NCBI RefSeq assembly: GCF_003627155.1
Contig: NZ_CP032621.1
Span: forward strand, 1,054,001-1,118,000
Direction: 5' to 3'
DNA length: 64,000 nucleotides
Source of the DNA: Streptococcus gwangjuense
GTDB lineage: Bacteria; Bacillota; Bacilli; Lactobacillales; Streptococcaceae
Position numbers and translations under genes: made by a program. The notes below the pieces were generated by a model. The model was not told where the DNA came from and ran no database searches. It saw only the letters and a list, made by a program, of their open reading frames with translations. This document shows positions 1-11,595 of the stretch, one piece after another (position 1 is the stretch's first letter; each line of letters opens with the position of its first letter).

Positions 1-315
1 GATACAGGTGGTTTCCTTGTCACGAATGGTAATAAAAAGATTGCGGTCGACAAAATCCTTGTTACTCTTTGACAAGAAATAACGTTCATCTGCATAACGA
101 GGCCATAATTCTGCCAATTTTTCATAATCCTTACGGGGCATAAAAAAATCTAAATCATCATCCCAAGGAATAAAACCCTTGTTTCGAAGGGCACCAATAG
201 CACCTCCACCACAAAGATAACAAAGCAAATCATGTTCTTTACAAAAAGCCACAAAATATTCAGCCATCTCCAGACTTCGAGCCTGAATTGCTTTTAAATC
301 AGTCATATTGTTCAT
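1..315 (-). CDS. LicD-family protein, N-terminal part (runs off window)
   Basis: The first 105 residues of a LicD-type nucleotidyltransferase-fold protein. LicD proteins transfer phosphocholine to cell-surface teichoic acids or glycans. The sequence shows the family core: a Gly-rich stretch (CGGGAIGALRNKGFIPWDDD) followed by LDFF, where the Asp cluster is expected to bind metal. I chose the ATG at 313-315; a second in-frame ATG lies at 304-306. An extended -10 promoter (TGG then TATAAT, 339-344) sits 23 nt upstream. The acceptor cannot be told from this fragment, and it could act on capsule or teichoic acid. Confidence 0.85.
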   Translation of the reverse strand, partial: MNNMTDLKAIQARSLEMAEYFVAFCKEHDLLCYLCGGGAIGALRNKGFIPWDDDLDFFMPRKDYEKLAELWPRYADERYFLSKSNKDFVDRNLFITIRDKETTCI

Positions 316-338
316 TATTCTTTCTATCGTATCGTTCC

Positions 339-347
339 ATTATACCA
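339..347 (-). promoter_or_regulatory. Extended -10 promoter of the licD-like gene
   Basis: TATAAT (complement of 339-344) preceded by TGG. There is no good -35 box, which is common for extended -10 promoters. It lies 23 nt before the start codon. Confidence 0.5.
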
Positions 348-380
348 CAAATAAGGGATGAAAATCTATTGCAGACTGTA

Positions 381-431
381 AAAAAATCAAAGCTTGACTG
401 CTGGATAAATAGCCTTCAAACCTTGATTTTT
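381..431 (-). terminator. Terminator after the LCP gene
   Basis: Inverted repeat 384-397 / 416-429 (AAATCAAAGCTTGA against TCAAACCTTGATTT). On the minus strand it ends in a run of Ts. It closes the aro-psr transcript. Confidence 0.7.
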
Positions 432-442
432 CCTGTATTAGT

Positions 443-1753
443 TTATCTCATCCTCATCTGAGATAGTTTAGTTTGATATTTATTTTGGTCTACTAAGAGT
501 GCCTGTCCTCCATAGACATCATAGGCATCGACCCAATCACCTAGTTCTGGAACTGTTAATCTCTCAATGCCATTTTGCGCTCCATCTAGGAAGGATAAAC
601 CATTGGTCAGTAGGAAACTATAAGGAACATTCGTAGAGGTCATCCCAAAGACCTTACCAAGTGCTTCTGATCCAGTAAAGAGTTTGGTTGGATCCTTGAG
701 TTGTTGCAGAACAGCTGTCAATACTTGCTGTTGTCTCTTGGTACGACCATAATCCCCTTCATCATCATCACGGAAGCGAGCATAATTTAGCAAGGTTGAA
801 CCGTTCATCTGCTGTTTCCCAACTTTGATCGTCTGGGTTGGAGACTCTGTCTCTGTAGCATGCAAGTCATCTCCCACCGTAGCTTCGGTTAAAGGTTGAC
901 CTTCTAAGGTTGAGAATTTGGCATCAATCGTCACCCCATCAGGGAAGAGAGTATCAATAGCGGTTGCGAAGGCCTGGAAATCAACCAAGGCATAATACTT
1001 AATATCCAAGTCAAAATTGTCTTTTAGGACTTTTCGGACCATTTCAGCCCCTTTTTGGCCTTCTTGTTCCCCTAGTTCATAGGCCACATTTAACTTATTA
1101 TCAGACTGCTTTCTACCGTTAATGACTTGGCTATAACCATCTATATAAACCAAATTGTCACGCATAAAGCTGACCAGCTTAATTTTCTTATCTGAGCCTC
1201 CAACATTTAATACCATAATAGAGTCTGTTCTCGTCTCAGCACTATTTTGGCCGATCCGTCCATCCGTCCCCATAATCAAAATATTAACTCCATCCTTGGT
1301 ATCTTGACCATGAAAAACTTCTACTTGAGCCGCCTTAGCATTGGCAGGTTTATTTGGATCCGCATTTGAATAGCCTTTTAGGAACATAAAAATCATGCCA
1401 AAACCGACACAGGCTAGAAGGGCAAGCAGTCCAGCAAAAATGCGCCCCCAACGAATCTTGCGTTTTTTGGACTTAACCTTTGGAAGAGAATGACTTTTCT
1501 GATATTTTTTTGCACGACTACGGCTACCATAGGATGGAAGAGGAGACTGATTGATTGGTTCCATGAAGGACTCTTCCAAATCGTGATTTTCATTATAAAT
1601 TTCTGGAGAAACTTCACTACCACTAGCCATATTTAACTTACCTTGCAAGTAAGCAAACTCTTTTTTCTCTCGCTCATTGAGGTAATGAATGTTCTTAAAG
1701 AGATAGTCATAACGCAACTGCTCGTGATGGCTTAAAGGATTTTCTTTGCTCAT
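443..1753 (-). CDS. psr: LytR-CpsA-Psr (LCP) family cell-wall ligase
   Basis: 436 aa. LCP enzymes attach undecaprenyl-linked teichoic acid or capsule to peptidoglycan outside the membrane. The N-terminal ~100 residues are basic and cytoplasmic, then one membrane segment (about 103-126), then an extracellular LCP domain with the family signatures ILIMGTDGR, RTDSIMVL, SFMRDN and YARFRDDDEGDYGRTKRQQ, whose Arg and Asp residues bind the pyrophosphate lipid. The start codon overlaps the pheA stop as ATGA (1750-1753), so it is the last cistron of the aromatic cluster and probably translated by coupling. A terminator follows at once. Whether it handles teichoic acid or capsule cannot be decided from sequence. 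Confidence 0.93.
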   Translation of the reverse strand: MSKENPLSHHEQLRYDYLFKNIHYLNEREKKEFAYLQGKLNMASGSEVSPEIYNENHDLEESFMEPINQSPLPSYGSRSRAKKYQKSHSLPKVKSKKRKIRWGRIFAGLLALLACVGFGMIFMFLKGYSNADPNKPANAKAAQVEVFHGQDTKDGVNILIMGTDGRIGQNSAETRTDSIMVLNVGGSDKKIKLVSFMRDNLVYIDGYSQVINGRKQSDNKLNVAYELGEQEGQKGAEMVRKVLKDNFDLDIKYYALVDFQAFATAIDTLFPDGVTIDAKFSTLEGQPLTEATVGDDLHATETESPTQTIKVGKQQMNGSTLLNYARFRDDDEGDYGRTKRQQQVLTAVLQQLKDPTKLFTGSEALGKVFGMTSTNVPYSFLLTNGLSFLDGAQNGIERLTVPELGDWVDAYDVYGGQALLVDQNKYQTKLSQMRMR

Positions 1754-2594
1754 CTTCTCTCCTTTCCATGGTCTGATATTGGATAAATGGGATAGGCGCC
1801 CAGTACTTTATACTGGATTCCAATCGCTTCTAATTCTTTTTGGGCAAAGTGGACCAAGGCCTTATCGGCATAGTCCACATCAATAATGAAAAAGTATTCT
1901 CCCAGTGCTGTCTTGAGTGGACGACTTTCAATTTTTGTCAGGTCAATCCCTCTCCAAGCAAAGGTCGAAAGTGCCTTGTAAAGTGCACCTGGAAGGTTGT
2001 CCGGTAAGGTCAAGGCCAAACTCATTTTCTCAGTTTGTGATTTCAAGGGAATAGAAGGCATTTCAGCTCCCAAAACCCAGAAACGTGTGAAATTGGCTTC
2101 CATTTCCTGAATATCCTCGGCAATCAGTTCTAAACCATATTCTTCAGCAGAACTTCTTGGTGCAATGGCTGCATAAGGCTGGTCTGGATGTTCGGAAATA
2201 AAACGGGCCGCATAGGCTGTACTAGCTGTTACCTCGATTTGGGCCTCTGGATATTGTTCATCGATGAATTTCTTTCCTTGAGCCAAGGCCTGTGGATGTG
2301 AAAAAATCTTTTCAATCTTAGTGTGACCTGGAACCACCATCAACTGCTGATGAATAGGCTGAACGATTTCTGCTACTGCTTGGATACGAGCCTGATGAAA
2401 AAGGTAGTCCAAAGTTTCATGAACACTACCCTCGATAGAATTTTCAACTGGCACCACAGAATAGTCCACCAAGCCTTGCTCATAGGCCTTGATGACATCT
2501 GTAATGTTGGCAAAGGCCTGCAATTCCTCATGAGGAAAAGCTGTCTGCACAACGTGGTGTGAAAATGATCCCTTGGGACCTAGATAAGCAATTT

Positions 2595-2598
<4 letters not shown>
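1750..2598 (-). CDS. pheA: Prephenate dehydratase
   Basis: 282 aa, monofunctional. It converts prephenate to phenylpyruvate in phenylalanine synthesis. The catalytic domain begins at residue 1 (MKIAYLGPKGSFSH) and holds VVPVENSIEGSV and TRFWVLG, the Thr-Arg-Phe motif of the active site. A C-terminal ACT domain (about 190-270) has PGALYK and IESRP, the signatures of Phe feedback binding. No chorismate mutase domain is fused. It overlaps aroK upstream and psr downstream by 4 bp each. Confidence 0.96.
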
Positions 2599-4777
<2,179 letters not shown>

Positions 4778-4830
4778 GATTTTCTCCTTTTTCATTTCTT
4801 TTAAAATTACTAGTCACTCTGTGGTCTTTA

Positions 4831-5412
4831 TTATTGTGCAATCACTTTTATATGACCTCTTGAATGTCCATTGCTTAATTCCTTATCTGGTATATACTCT
4901 ATCTTCAAAGAGCCTAAATTAGAATCTGTTATAGTTTCATTTGACATAAGATTATCAAAATAGTTATTTATCTCATCATCAGATAAGGATGATTCAATCG
5001 ATTTAACAATATCATGAAATACTTCTTTCATTCCTGTAACACCAGATTCACTATTTTCATTTGTCTGATTAATTGTTACATTGATTTTATCAGTATCATT
5101 TGCATGTAAAAGCTCCAAATAATATCCGTAGCTTGATGCGAAATATTTTATTTTTATATTTCCTTTTTTAATATTTTCTAATGGGCTATTAGAATTTTGA
5201 TTATAGCTATTAATAAAATCATTAATAATTCTATCGTCTACATACTTTGAATTATTTTTCTCTTAACTTATTTCTTTCTTGGATGGTTCATTTTTTGTCT
5301 CAACACTTGCTTCTGAAGTAGTTTTCACATCTTTTTTAACAGCGTAAGCTCTAAGTAAGATAAAAGAAATAAAGATAATACCAAATATGAATCTAGGCTC
5401 TATTTTAGGCAT
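4831..5412 (-). pseudogene. Small membrane-anchored protein gene split by an in-frame TAA
   Basis: Reading from the ATG at 5410-5412, which has a strong ribosome site (AAGGAG, 6 nt), gives a 49-residue N-part with one membrane segment (FIFGIIFISFILL) and a Lys/Ser/Glu-rich tail, ended by TAA at 5263-5265. The same frame then stays open for 143 more residues to the stop at 4831, with no shift. The whole would be about 193 codons: a membrane anchor plus a soluble domain. An internal TTG at 5116-5118 could at best start a 95-residue piece. I do not recognise the family. It sits 10 nt after tyrA. A single point mutation or a sequencing error would explain the stop. Confidence 0.7.
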
Positions 5413-5422
5413 AATTTTCTCC

Positions 5423-6526
5423 TTACTTGATGACGACTGTGTAGTCGGTATTTTCTGTTATGAGATGCTCAGCTCTTTCTAAGTCTTGAGCGTTTTTAAA
5501 TGAAATTTGTAGGATCCCGTGAATATCTTCACGGTTTTCCTCATTGATGTGAATATTAACCAAGGAAGTTCCACGTAGTAGTTCCAAAATCCTCAAGATG
5601 ACGTTTTCTTCATCGGGAACGTCAACATAGAGGTCATAAGAGCTATCCACACCACCACGCTTATGGATTTCCATAGCCTGACGTTGCTCACGCGCTTGAT
5701 TGAAAAAATTCCAGATTCGCTCTTCATCTCCCTTACTGATAGCTTGTCCAACCTCATCTAAACGTTCCTTGAAATCCTCAATACGGTCTAGAATAGTCTC
5801 ACGATTGGACAAGAGAATGGAGGTCCACATACCTGGCTCGCTTTCCGCAATTCGGGTCATATCTCGAAAACCACCGGCCGCAAAACGCCTTGCCATCTCA
5901 TGTTCTTGAGCATAGACCGCGGTCTGTTCCATGAGACTAGAAGCCAGAATATGAGGAAAATGGCTAATCTGAGAAGTGACACGATCATGCTCCTTGGCAT
6001 CAATCTCGATAAAACGAGCATGAAGACCTGAAAGCAGATCCTTCATTTCCTCAAGCGTGTCCTGACCTGTCAGACTCGAAGGTGTAAAGATATAATAGGC
6101 ATTTTCAAAGAGATTGACATCCGCAGAAGCAGCCCCTGTCTTGTGACTACCAGCCATGGGATGGGCCCCGACAAAGCGAACAGATTTGCCAGTCAAATAC
6201 TGCTCCGCTGCATCCACAATGGCTGACTTGGTCGAACCAGCATCTGAGATAATCACGCCTTCTTTCAAGTCCAAGTTGGCCAATTCCTTAATGAAAGCAA
6301 TGGTTTGTTTGATTGGCAAGCTAAGAATAATAATATCCGCCAAAGGAGCAAAACTAGCAAAATCATCCGTTGCACGGTCAATCATGCCTTCTTTCAAGGC
6401 GATATCTCTCGAAGCTTGACTGCGATTATAACCTAAAATTTCATAATCTGGATGATCGCGTTTGATACCTAGGGCCATGGAGGCTCCAATCAATCCAAGA
6501 CCTGCGATATAGACTGTTTTTGCCAT
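5423..6526 (-). CDS. tyrA: Prephenate dehydrogenase
   Basis: 367 aa. It oxidises prephenate to 4-hydroxyphenylpyruvate with NAD(P) in tyrosine synthesis. The N-terminal Rossmann motif is GLGLIGAS (residues 10-17); SDAGSTK and GAHPMAGS are active-site stretches. The C-terminal ~75 residues (from LYVDVPDEENV) form an ACT domain, likely for Tyr feedback. It lies 9 nt after aroC and 10 nt before the split small gene. Confidence 0.96.
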   Translation of the reverse strand: MAKTVYIAGLGLIGASMALGIKRDHPDYEILGYNRSQASRDIALKEGMIDRATDDFASFAPLADIIILSLPIKQTIAFIKELANLDLKEGVIISDAGSTKSAIVDAAEQYLTGKSVRFVGAHPMAGSHKTGAASADVNLFENAYYIFTPSSLTGQDTLEEMKDLLSGLHARFIEIDAKEHDRVTSQISHFPHILASSLMEQTAVYAQEHEMARRFAAGGFRDMTRIAESEPGMWTSILLSNRETILDRIEDFKERLDEVGQAISKGDEERIWNFFNQAREQRQAMEIHKRGGVDSSYDLYVDVPDEENVILRILELLRGTSLVNIHINEENREDIHGILQISFKNAQDLERAEHLITENTDYTVVIK

Positions 6527-6535
6527 AGGAACTCC

Positions 6536-7702
6536 TTAATAGTTCTTTGTATAGTCTCGGTGTTTGGCTACCGCTTCTCTTAATTCCTCTAGATTGTCTG
6601 ATGAGAATTTTTCGAGGATTTCTTGTGCCAGAACCGTTGCCACAACGGCTTCCATAACTACACCTGCTGCTGGAAGAGCAGTCGGATCACTTCTCTCCAC
6701 AGTTGCCTTGTAGGGTTCATGGGTTTCGATATCCACACTCATAAGAGGCTTATAAAGAGTAGGAATAGGCTTCATAACTCCACGAACAACGATGGGTTGC
6801 CCATTGGTCATACCACCTTCAAAGCCACCTAGATTATTGGTACGGCGGGTATAACCGTCTTCTTTAGACCAGAGAATTTCATCCATAACTTGGCTACCTT
6901 TGCGGTAACCAGCTTCAAATCCAAGACCAAATTCCACCCCTTTAAAGGCATTGATAGAGACGACAGCTTGGGCCAATCGTGCATCCAATTTTCTGTCCCA
7001 TTGGACATAGGAACCAAGTCCTACTGGAACACCTCCAACGACTGTCTCGACAACTCCACCGATGGTATCACCGTCACGTTTGATTTGGTCAATATAATCC
7101 TTGATTTCCTGTTCCCGTTCTTGGTTGACAATAGAAACTTCAGACTGGGCAGCTCGTGACTTAATCTCAGCGACTGTCAGATTTTCAGGAACATCAATTT
7201 CCTTACCACCAAAGACTACGACATGGTTGGCAATCTCCATATCCAGCTCAGCCAAGAGGCGTTTGGCTACTGCCCCAACTGCCACCCGCATGGTGGTTTC
7301 ACGAGCTGATGAACGCTCCAAGGAATTACGCAAATCATCAAAACGATACTTGATGCCCCCGACCAAGTCGGCGTGACCTGGACGAGGATGAGTGATTTTT
7401 CGTTTGCTTTTAAGGCGGTCTTCAATGTCCTCTGCAGACATGATATCCAGCCATTTTTGATGGTCTTTATTGATGACATCCATGGTAATGGGAGCCCCTG
7501 TCGTCTTCCCATGGCGAACACCTGAAGTAAAGATAACTTGGTCACTCTCAATCTTCATACGACCACCGCGGCCGTAGCCACCCTGACGACGTTTCAAATC
7601 CTCATTGATGTCCTCAGCTGTCAAAGGAAGTCCAGCTGGAATTCCTTCAATGATAGCCGTCAGACGGGGTCCGTGTGATTCTCCTGCAGTTAAATATCTC
7701 AT
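6536..7702 (-). CDS. aroC: Chorismate synthase
   Basis: 388 aa. It makes chorismate from EPSP and needs reduced FMN. Signatures are [18 protein letters not shown] at the N-terminus, [18 protein letters not shown] in the middle and [17 protein letters not shown] near the C-terminus. It is 9 nt after aroB and 9 nt before tyrA. Length is normal for the family. Confidence 0.97.
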   Translation of the reverse strand: MRYLTAGESHGPRLTAIIEGIPAGLPLTAEDINEDLKRRQGGYGRGGRMKIESDQVIFTSGVRHGKTTGAPITMDVINKDHQKWLDIMSAEDIEDRLKSKRKITHPRPGHADLVGGIKYRFDDLRNSLERSSARETTMRVAVGAVAKRLLAELDMEIANHVVVFGGKEIDVPENLTVAEIKSRAAQSEVSIVNQEREQEIKDYIDQIKRDGDTIGGVVETVVGGVPVGLGSYVQWDRKLDARLAQAVVSINAFKGVEFGLGFEAGYRKGSQVMDEILWSKEDGYTRRTNNLGGFEGGMTNGQPIVVRGVMKPIPTLYKPLMSVDIETHEPYKATVERSDPTALPAAGVVMEAVVATVLAQEILEKFSSDNLEELREAVAKHRDYTKNY

Positions 7703-7711
7703 ACACTCTCC

Positions 7712-8779
7712 TTATTTTACCAAGTAGTCTTTCATCTCTTCCAGAGAAACTGGATGAATGGTCGCTGAACCAAGCTCTGGCACTAAGACCAATTTCAAGG
7801 TATTGCCACGCGCTTTCTTGTCATGAGTCAAAGCCTGATAAAGCTTGTCAACATTCCAGTTTTCATAGTCAACAGGCAAGCCAAATTTCTGACACATAGC
7901 TGTGATGGACTGGGTTATTCCAGCTGGCATGAGGCCTTTTTCCTCAGCAACCTTGGCAATCTGTACCATTCCCATGGCCACAGCCTCGCCATGCATGACC
8001 TTTCCATACCCGGCAGTCGCTTCAATAGCATGGCCAATAGTGTGGCCAAAATTGAGGTAAAGGCGAACACCATTGTCCAACTCATCCTCAACTACCATCT
8101 TACGCTTGACCTGGCAAGAATGTTCAATCAAGGTCTCAGCATGTTCCAGAATACTCTCTACAGAACCATCCAGCTCTGTCAAGAGAGCCCACAGTTCTGG
8201 ATCCTCAATCAAGCCATACTTGATAACCTCACCCATCCCTTCAATCAACTCTCTTTTACCGAGCGTTTCAAGGACAAGCGGGTCAATCAGAACCCCATCT
8301 GGTTGGGCAAAGGTTCCCACCATATTTTTAGCAAATGGAGTGTTGACACCTGTCTTTCCGCCGATAGACGAATCCACCTGGGCTGTCAAACTAGTCGGAA
8401 TCTGAACAAAGTGGATTCCCCTCATATAGGTGGAGGCTACAAAACCAGCCAAGTCCCCAACGACACCCCCTCCGAGAGCCACGATTCCATCGCTACGAGT
8501 CAGACCTTGCTTGACTAAAAATTCATAGACTTTCTGAACAGTTGTCAAATTTTTCCGTTCTTCACCTTCTAAAAAGTCAAAAACGGCTACCTGAAAACCA
8601 GCATCTTCTAGGCTGAGTTTGACCTTCTCCGCATAAAGAGAGGCTACATGGTTATCTGTCACAATGACTACCTTTTGTGGTTGCCAGAGTTCTCGCAACC
8701 ATTGACCAGCCTGAGCCAGACAGCCTTTTTCAATTTGAATATCATAAGGATGATGAGGAATATCGATTCTGATTTTCAT
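7712..8779 (-). CDS. aroB: 3-dehydroquinate synthase
   Basis: 355 aa. It cyclises DAHP to 3-dehydroquinate using NAD+ and a divalent metal. The core [15 protein letters not shown] and [21 protein letters not shown] are the NAD and substrate sites; GHAIE and HGEAVAMGM carry metal-binding His residues. It is 18 nt after aroE. DAHP synthase, the step before it, is not in the window. Confidence 0.97.
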   Translation of the reverse strand: MKIRIDIPHHPYDIQIEKGCLAQAGQWLRELWQPQKVVIVTDNHVASLYAEKVKLSLEDAGFQVAVFDFLEGEERKNLTTVQKVYEFLVKQGLTRSDGIVALGGGVVGDLAGFVASTYMRGIHFVQIPTSLTAQVDSSIGGKTGVNTPFAKNMVGTFAQPDGVLIDPLVLETLGKRELIEGMGEVIKYGLIEDPELWALLTELDGSVESILEHAETLIEHSCQVKRKMVVEDELDNGVRLYLNFGHTIGHAIEATAGYGKVMHGEAVAMGMVQIAKVAEEKGLMPAGITQSITAMCQKFGLPVDYENWNVDKLYQALTHDKKARGNTLKLVLVPELGSATIHPVSLEEMKDYLVK

Positions 8780-8797
8780 AGGAGAATCTCCTTTTCT

Positions 8798-9652
8798 TTA
8801 TTGGTATTTTTCTGTTAAGGACTGCCAAATCTCTTCCGTCGGCATCTCCTTTCCTGTCCACAGTTGAAAAGCTTCTGCAGCTTGATAGAGCAACATTCCC
8901 AGACCATTGAACGCTGGATTGCCCTGACTTCTAGCCCATTTCAAAAATGGTGTTTCAAAGGGTTGGTAAATGATATCTGCTACTAAAAGAGTTTCTGATA
9001 GGACAATGTTTTCAGGAACTGGAGATGATTGACCATCCATCCCTACACTTGTCGCATTGACTAGTAAGTCCGACTCAGCAATCCTTACTTGCAGTTCAGA
9101 AACATCTTCTAAAGCATACAAGTCCACCTTAAAGCCTGTCTGCTCCTGTAACTTGTCTAGGTAAGGTCTTGTTTTTTCCATCGAAACCGAACGAACAAAA
9201 ACCGAAATCTGGCTGACGCCATCCAAAATAGCTTGTGCCAGAATGGACTTGGCCGCACCACCAGCACCCAGCAGAGTCATCTTTTTACCTGTAATTGTAA
9301 AAGAAGGCAAGCTCTTAAAAAATCCCTTGCCATCTGTATTATATCCAATTAAATTGCCATTCTCATTGACAACCGTATTAACCGCACCGATCAAACGCGC
9401 TTCATCGCTCAGCTCATCCAAATAAGGAATCACCCGCTCCTTATAGGGCATGGAAAGGTTGATACCAAACATCTGGTAGCGACGAATATTGGCTACTGTT
9501 TCTGCCAAGTCAGGCTCTTCAATCTCCCAAGCCACGTAAGCACCGTTGGTAGCTGTCGCCTCAAAGGCCCTATTGTGAATAAAGGGGGAAATAGAATGTT
9601 TTATAGGATTGGCAACAACGGCAGCTAAACGTGTATAGCCATCAAGCTTCAT
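8798..9652 (-). CDS. aroE: Shikimate dehydrogenase
   Basis: 284 aa. It reduces 3-dehydroshikimate to shikimate with NADPH. NLSMPYK holds the catalytic Lys (family NxTxPxK, here with Ser) and NTDGKGF the catalytic Asp. The nucleotide site is GAGGAAKS. It overlaps aroD by 11 bp. Confidence 0.96.
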   Translation of the reverse strand: MKLDGYTRLAAVVANPIKHSISPFIHNRAFEATATNGAYVAWEIEEPDLAETVANIRRYQMFGINLSMPYKERVIPYLDELSDEARLIGAVNTVVNENGNLIGYNTDGKGFFKSLPSFTITGKKMTLLGAGGAAKSILAQAILDGVSQISVFVRSVSMEKTRPYLDKLQEQTGFKVDLYALEDVSELQVRIAESDLLVNATSVGMDGQSSPVPENIVLSETLLVADIIYQPFETPFLKWARSQGNPAFNGLGMLLYQAAEAFQLWTGKEMPTEEIWQSLTEKYQ

Positions 9653-10319
9653 CCAAAATCTCCCTGATTTTTTTCATGTTAGCTAGAGAAATCTGACCTG
9701 GTGCACTGGCCTCATCTAGACTAGCAAAAGACCAACTAGAACCAGTCACATCTGCAGTGATTCGAGAGACCTTACCCACCTTGCCCATAGAAATGGTCAC
9801 ATATTCCTGCTCAGGATTGAGGGTTTTAAAACCTCGTGTATAGTTCATCAAGTCTAGAACATCCTGCTCCGTGTGAGCCATCACCGCAACCTTAACAAGT
9901 TTTGGATTTAAGCTCGTCAACTCTGACAAGATTTCCATCATATTTTCAGGTGTTTCTTGGAAATTATGGTAACTCAAAACGAGATTTGGGAAGTCCAACA
10001 TTTCCTCAAAAACGTCCTTGTAGCTGTAATACTCAAAATCAATATAGTCTGGTTGATAGAGTTGCGCCACTTCCTTGATTAGATGGATATATTCTTCTGG
10101 AGAAAGGTCGATTTCTCCCCCTTCATAGCGAGTTCTCAGCGTGAAAACCAACTCACGGCCAGCGAATTTTTCAAAAATAGCTGGAGCTACCTGCAAAATC
10201 GCTTCCTTAGGCAGATAGTCGGCACGCCATTCAATGATGTCGGCATCTAGGTACTTCGTGGCATCCAGAGCCTGAGCCTCCTCTAAACTTCTTGGCATTA
10301 CTGAAACGATTAATTTCAT
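9642..10319 (-). CDS. aroD: 3-dehydroquinate dehydratase, type I
   Basis: 225 aa. It dehydrates 3-dehydroquinate through a Schiff base. The His in LSYHNF and the Lys in LVKVAVMA are the expected catalytic pair; EWRADYL is the N-terminal signature. It overlaps the upstream methyltransferase gene by 4 bp and aroE by 11 bp. Confidence 0.96.
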   Translation of the reverse strand: MKLIVSVMPRSLEEAQALDATKYLDADIIEWRADYLPKEAILQVAPAIFEKFAGRELVFTLRTRYEGGEIDLSPEEYIHLIKEVAQLYQPDYIDFEYYSYKDVFEEMLDFPNLVLSYHNFQETPENMMEILSELTSLNPKLVKVAVMAHTEQDVLDLMNYTRGFKTLNPEQEYVTISMGKVGKVSRITADVTGSSWSFASLDEASAPGQISLANMKKIREILDEA

Positions 10320-11479
10320 TTACTAACCTTCATACTAATCACCTTGAGGTAATTACTACTTTCATCTTTTTTATTATAGGCAAAATCTGCTGGAAGACCG
10401 TATTTGTTTAAAATCTGGTAACTTCTTCCTGCAAAGCCTTTATCAATTTGTTCTGTAAATTTCTGACGGGAAACATTGGCAGCATTGGTACTAGCAATGA
10501 TAATCCCTCCCGGATTTAAAATCTCAAGACTCTGGGAAATCAACTTGTGATAATCCTTGGCCACAGAAAATGTTTGTTTTTTGTTCCGAGCAAAGCTAGG
10601 CGGATCTAGGACAATCACATCATAGGTCAAGCCTTTTCGCTTGGCATACTTGAAATACTCAAAAACATCCATAACTATAAAACGATGGTCGTCTGTGCTG
10701 ATTCCATTAGCCTGAAAATGCGCTTGAGACAATTCTCGTGAACGTTTAGCTAGGTCAACCGAAGTAGTCTGGCTTGCTCCTCCCATGGCCGCAGCCACTG
10801 AAAAGGCTGCTGTGTAGGAAAACATGTTGAGCAAGGATTTACCCATAGCCAACCCATCCACTAAACTACCGCGAACTTCATGCTGGTCTAGGAAAATCCC
10901 TGTCATCAAGCCATCGTTCATAAAGACTTGATACAGAACACCATTTTCCAAAACAGTGAAGAAGTCAGGTGCTTCTTGACCATAAACATGGGCAGATTCA
11001 TAGTCCAAACCCTTAAAACGGATCTTCTCATATGCTCCTAAAACCTCAGGAAAAACCTGTCTAAAAGCTTCTGAGATAACCTTGCGAATCTGATAAACAT
11101 AAGAGTTATACCAAGAAAAAGCAGCATAGTCGCCATAAAGCTCCACTGTCAGACCGCCAAAGCCATCTCCCTCTTGGTTAAAGAGACGAAAGGCAGTAGT
11201 CAAATCATCTTGATAGTAGGCACTTCTCTTTTCTTTAGCTTGTCTAAACAGTGCTTCAAAGAAAGCTTGATTGAAGGTCACCTTGTCTGTGCTCACAAAC
11301 CAGCCCAAGCCCTTGTTTTGCTGAGAAAGGTAGGCAGTACCAAGAAAGTTTCCATCTTGACTATGAACTTCTACTTCCTGATCCTTGAGACTGATATTCT
11401 CAAGATCGCTGGCTTCTAGTAAAACAAGCCCCTTGGAAAGCTTTTTTTCAACCCGTTTGTTGACTCTTATTCTATTCAT
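10316..11479 (-). CDS. Class I rRNA methyltransferase, RlmI-like (PUA domain + SAM domain)
   Basis: 387 aa from the ATG at 11477-11479. The N-terminal ~75 residues look like a PUA RNA-binding domain, and the rest is a Rossmann methyltransferase with [12 protein letters not shown] and VLDPPSFAR. This is the layout of RlmI, which makes m5C in 23S rRNA; the exact target is inferred. It is the first gene of the aromatic cluster. The start lies only 7 nt after a consensus -10 box and has no proper ribosome site, so the mRNA is probably leaderless. A longer reading from 11515 would run through the promoter. Confidence 0.88.
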   Translation of the reverse strand: MNRIRVNKRVEKKLSKGLVLLEASDLENISLKDQEVEVHSQDGNFLGTAYLSQQNKGLGWFVSTDKVTFNQAFFEALFRQAKEKRSAYYQDDLTTAFRLFNQEGDGFGGLTVELYGDYAAFSWYNSYVYQIRKVISEAFRQVFPEVLGAYEKIRFKGLDYESAHVYGQEAPDFFTVLENGVLYQVFMNDGLMTGIFLDQHEVRGSLVDGLAMGKSLLNMFSYTAAFSVAAAMGGASQTTSVDLAKRSRELSQAHFQANGISTDDHRFIVMDVFEYFKYAKRKGLTYDVIVLDPPSFARNKKQTFSVAKDYHKLISQSLEILNPGGIIIASTNAANVSRQKFTEQIDKGFAGRSYQILNKYGLPADFAYNKKDESSNYLKVISMKVSK

Positions 11480-11486
11480 AGTCCCT

Positions 11487-11515
11487 ATTATAGCAAATTT
11501 TGTGACAATTCTCAA
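11487..11515 (-). promoter_or_regulatory. Promoter of the aromatic operon, leaderless layout
   Basis: TTGAGA (complement of 11510-11515), 17-bp spacer, TGC, TATAAT (complement of 11487-11492). The ATG follows after 7 nt, so transcription should begin at or within about 2 nt of the start codon. Confidence 0.75.
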
Positions 11516-11556
11516 AAAAGAAACTACCCTTGCTTTTTTACTCTAGTTTTAAAAAA

Positions 11557-11565
11557 TGGTATACT
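11557..11565 (+). promoter_or_regulatory. Extended -10 promoter of the LtaS-like gene
   Basis: TGG then TATACT at 11560-11565, back to back with the aro promoter. No good -35 box at 17 nt. Expected start near 11572, giving a leader of about 24 nt with GGAAG as the ribosome site. Confidence 0.55.
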
Positions 11566-11595
11566 AATACTAATAAAAACTTAGGAAGTAATTGT

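Noticed and set aside
7823..8518. 231-codon open frame antisense to aroB
   Set aside because: It lies entirely within a well-conserved aroB with all motifs, has no promoter or ribosome site, and its protein has no recognisable features.
11530..11595. Longer N-terminus of the LtaS-like protein
   Set aside because: It would be translated from DNA that contains the gene's own extended -10 promoter; the GTG at 11596 has a ribosome site.
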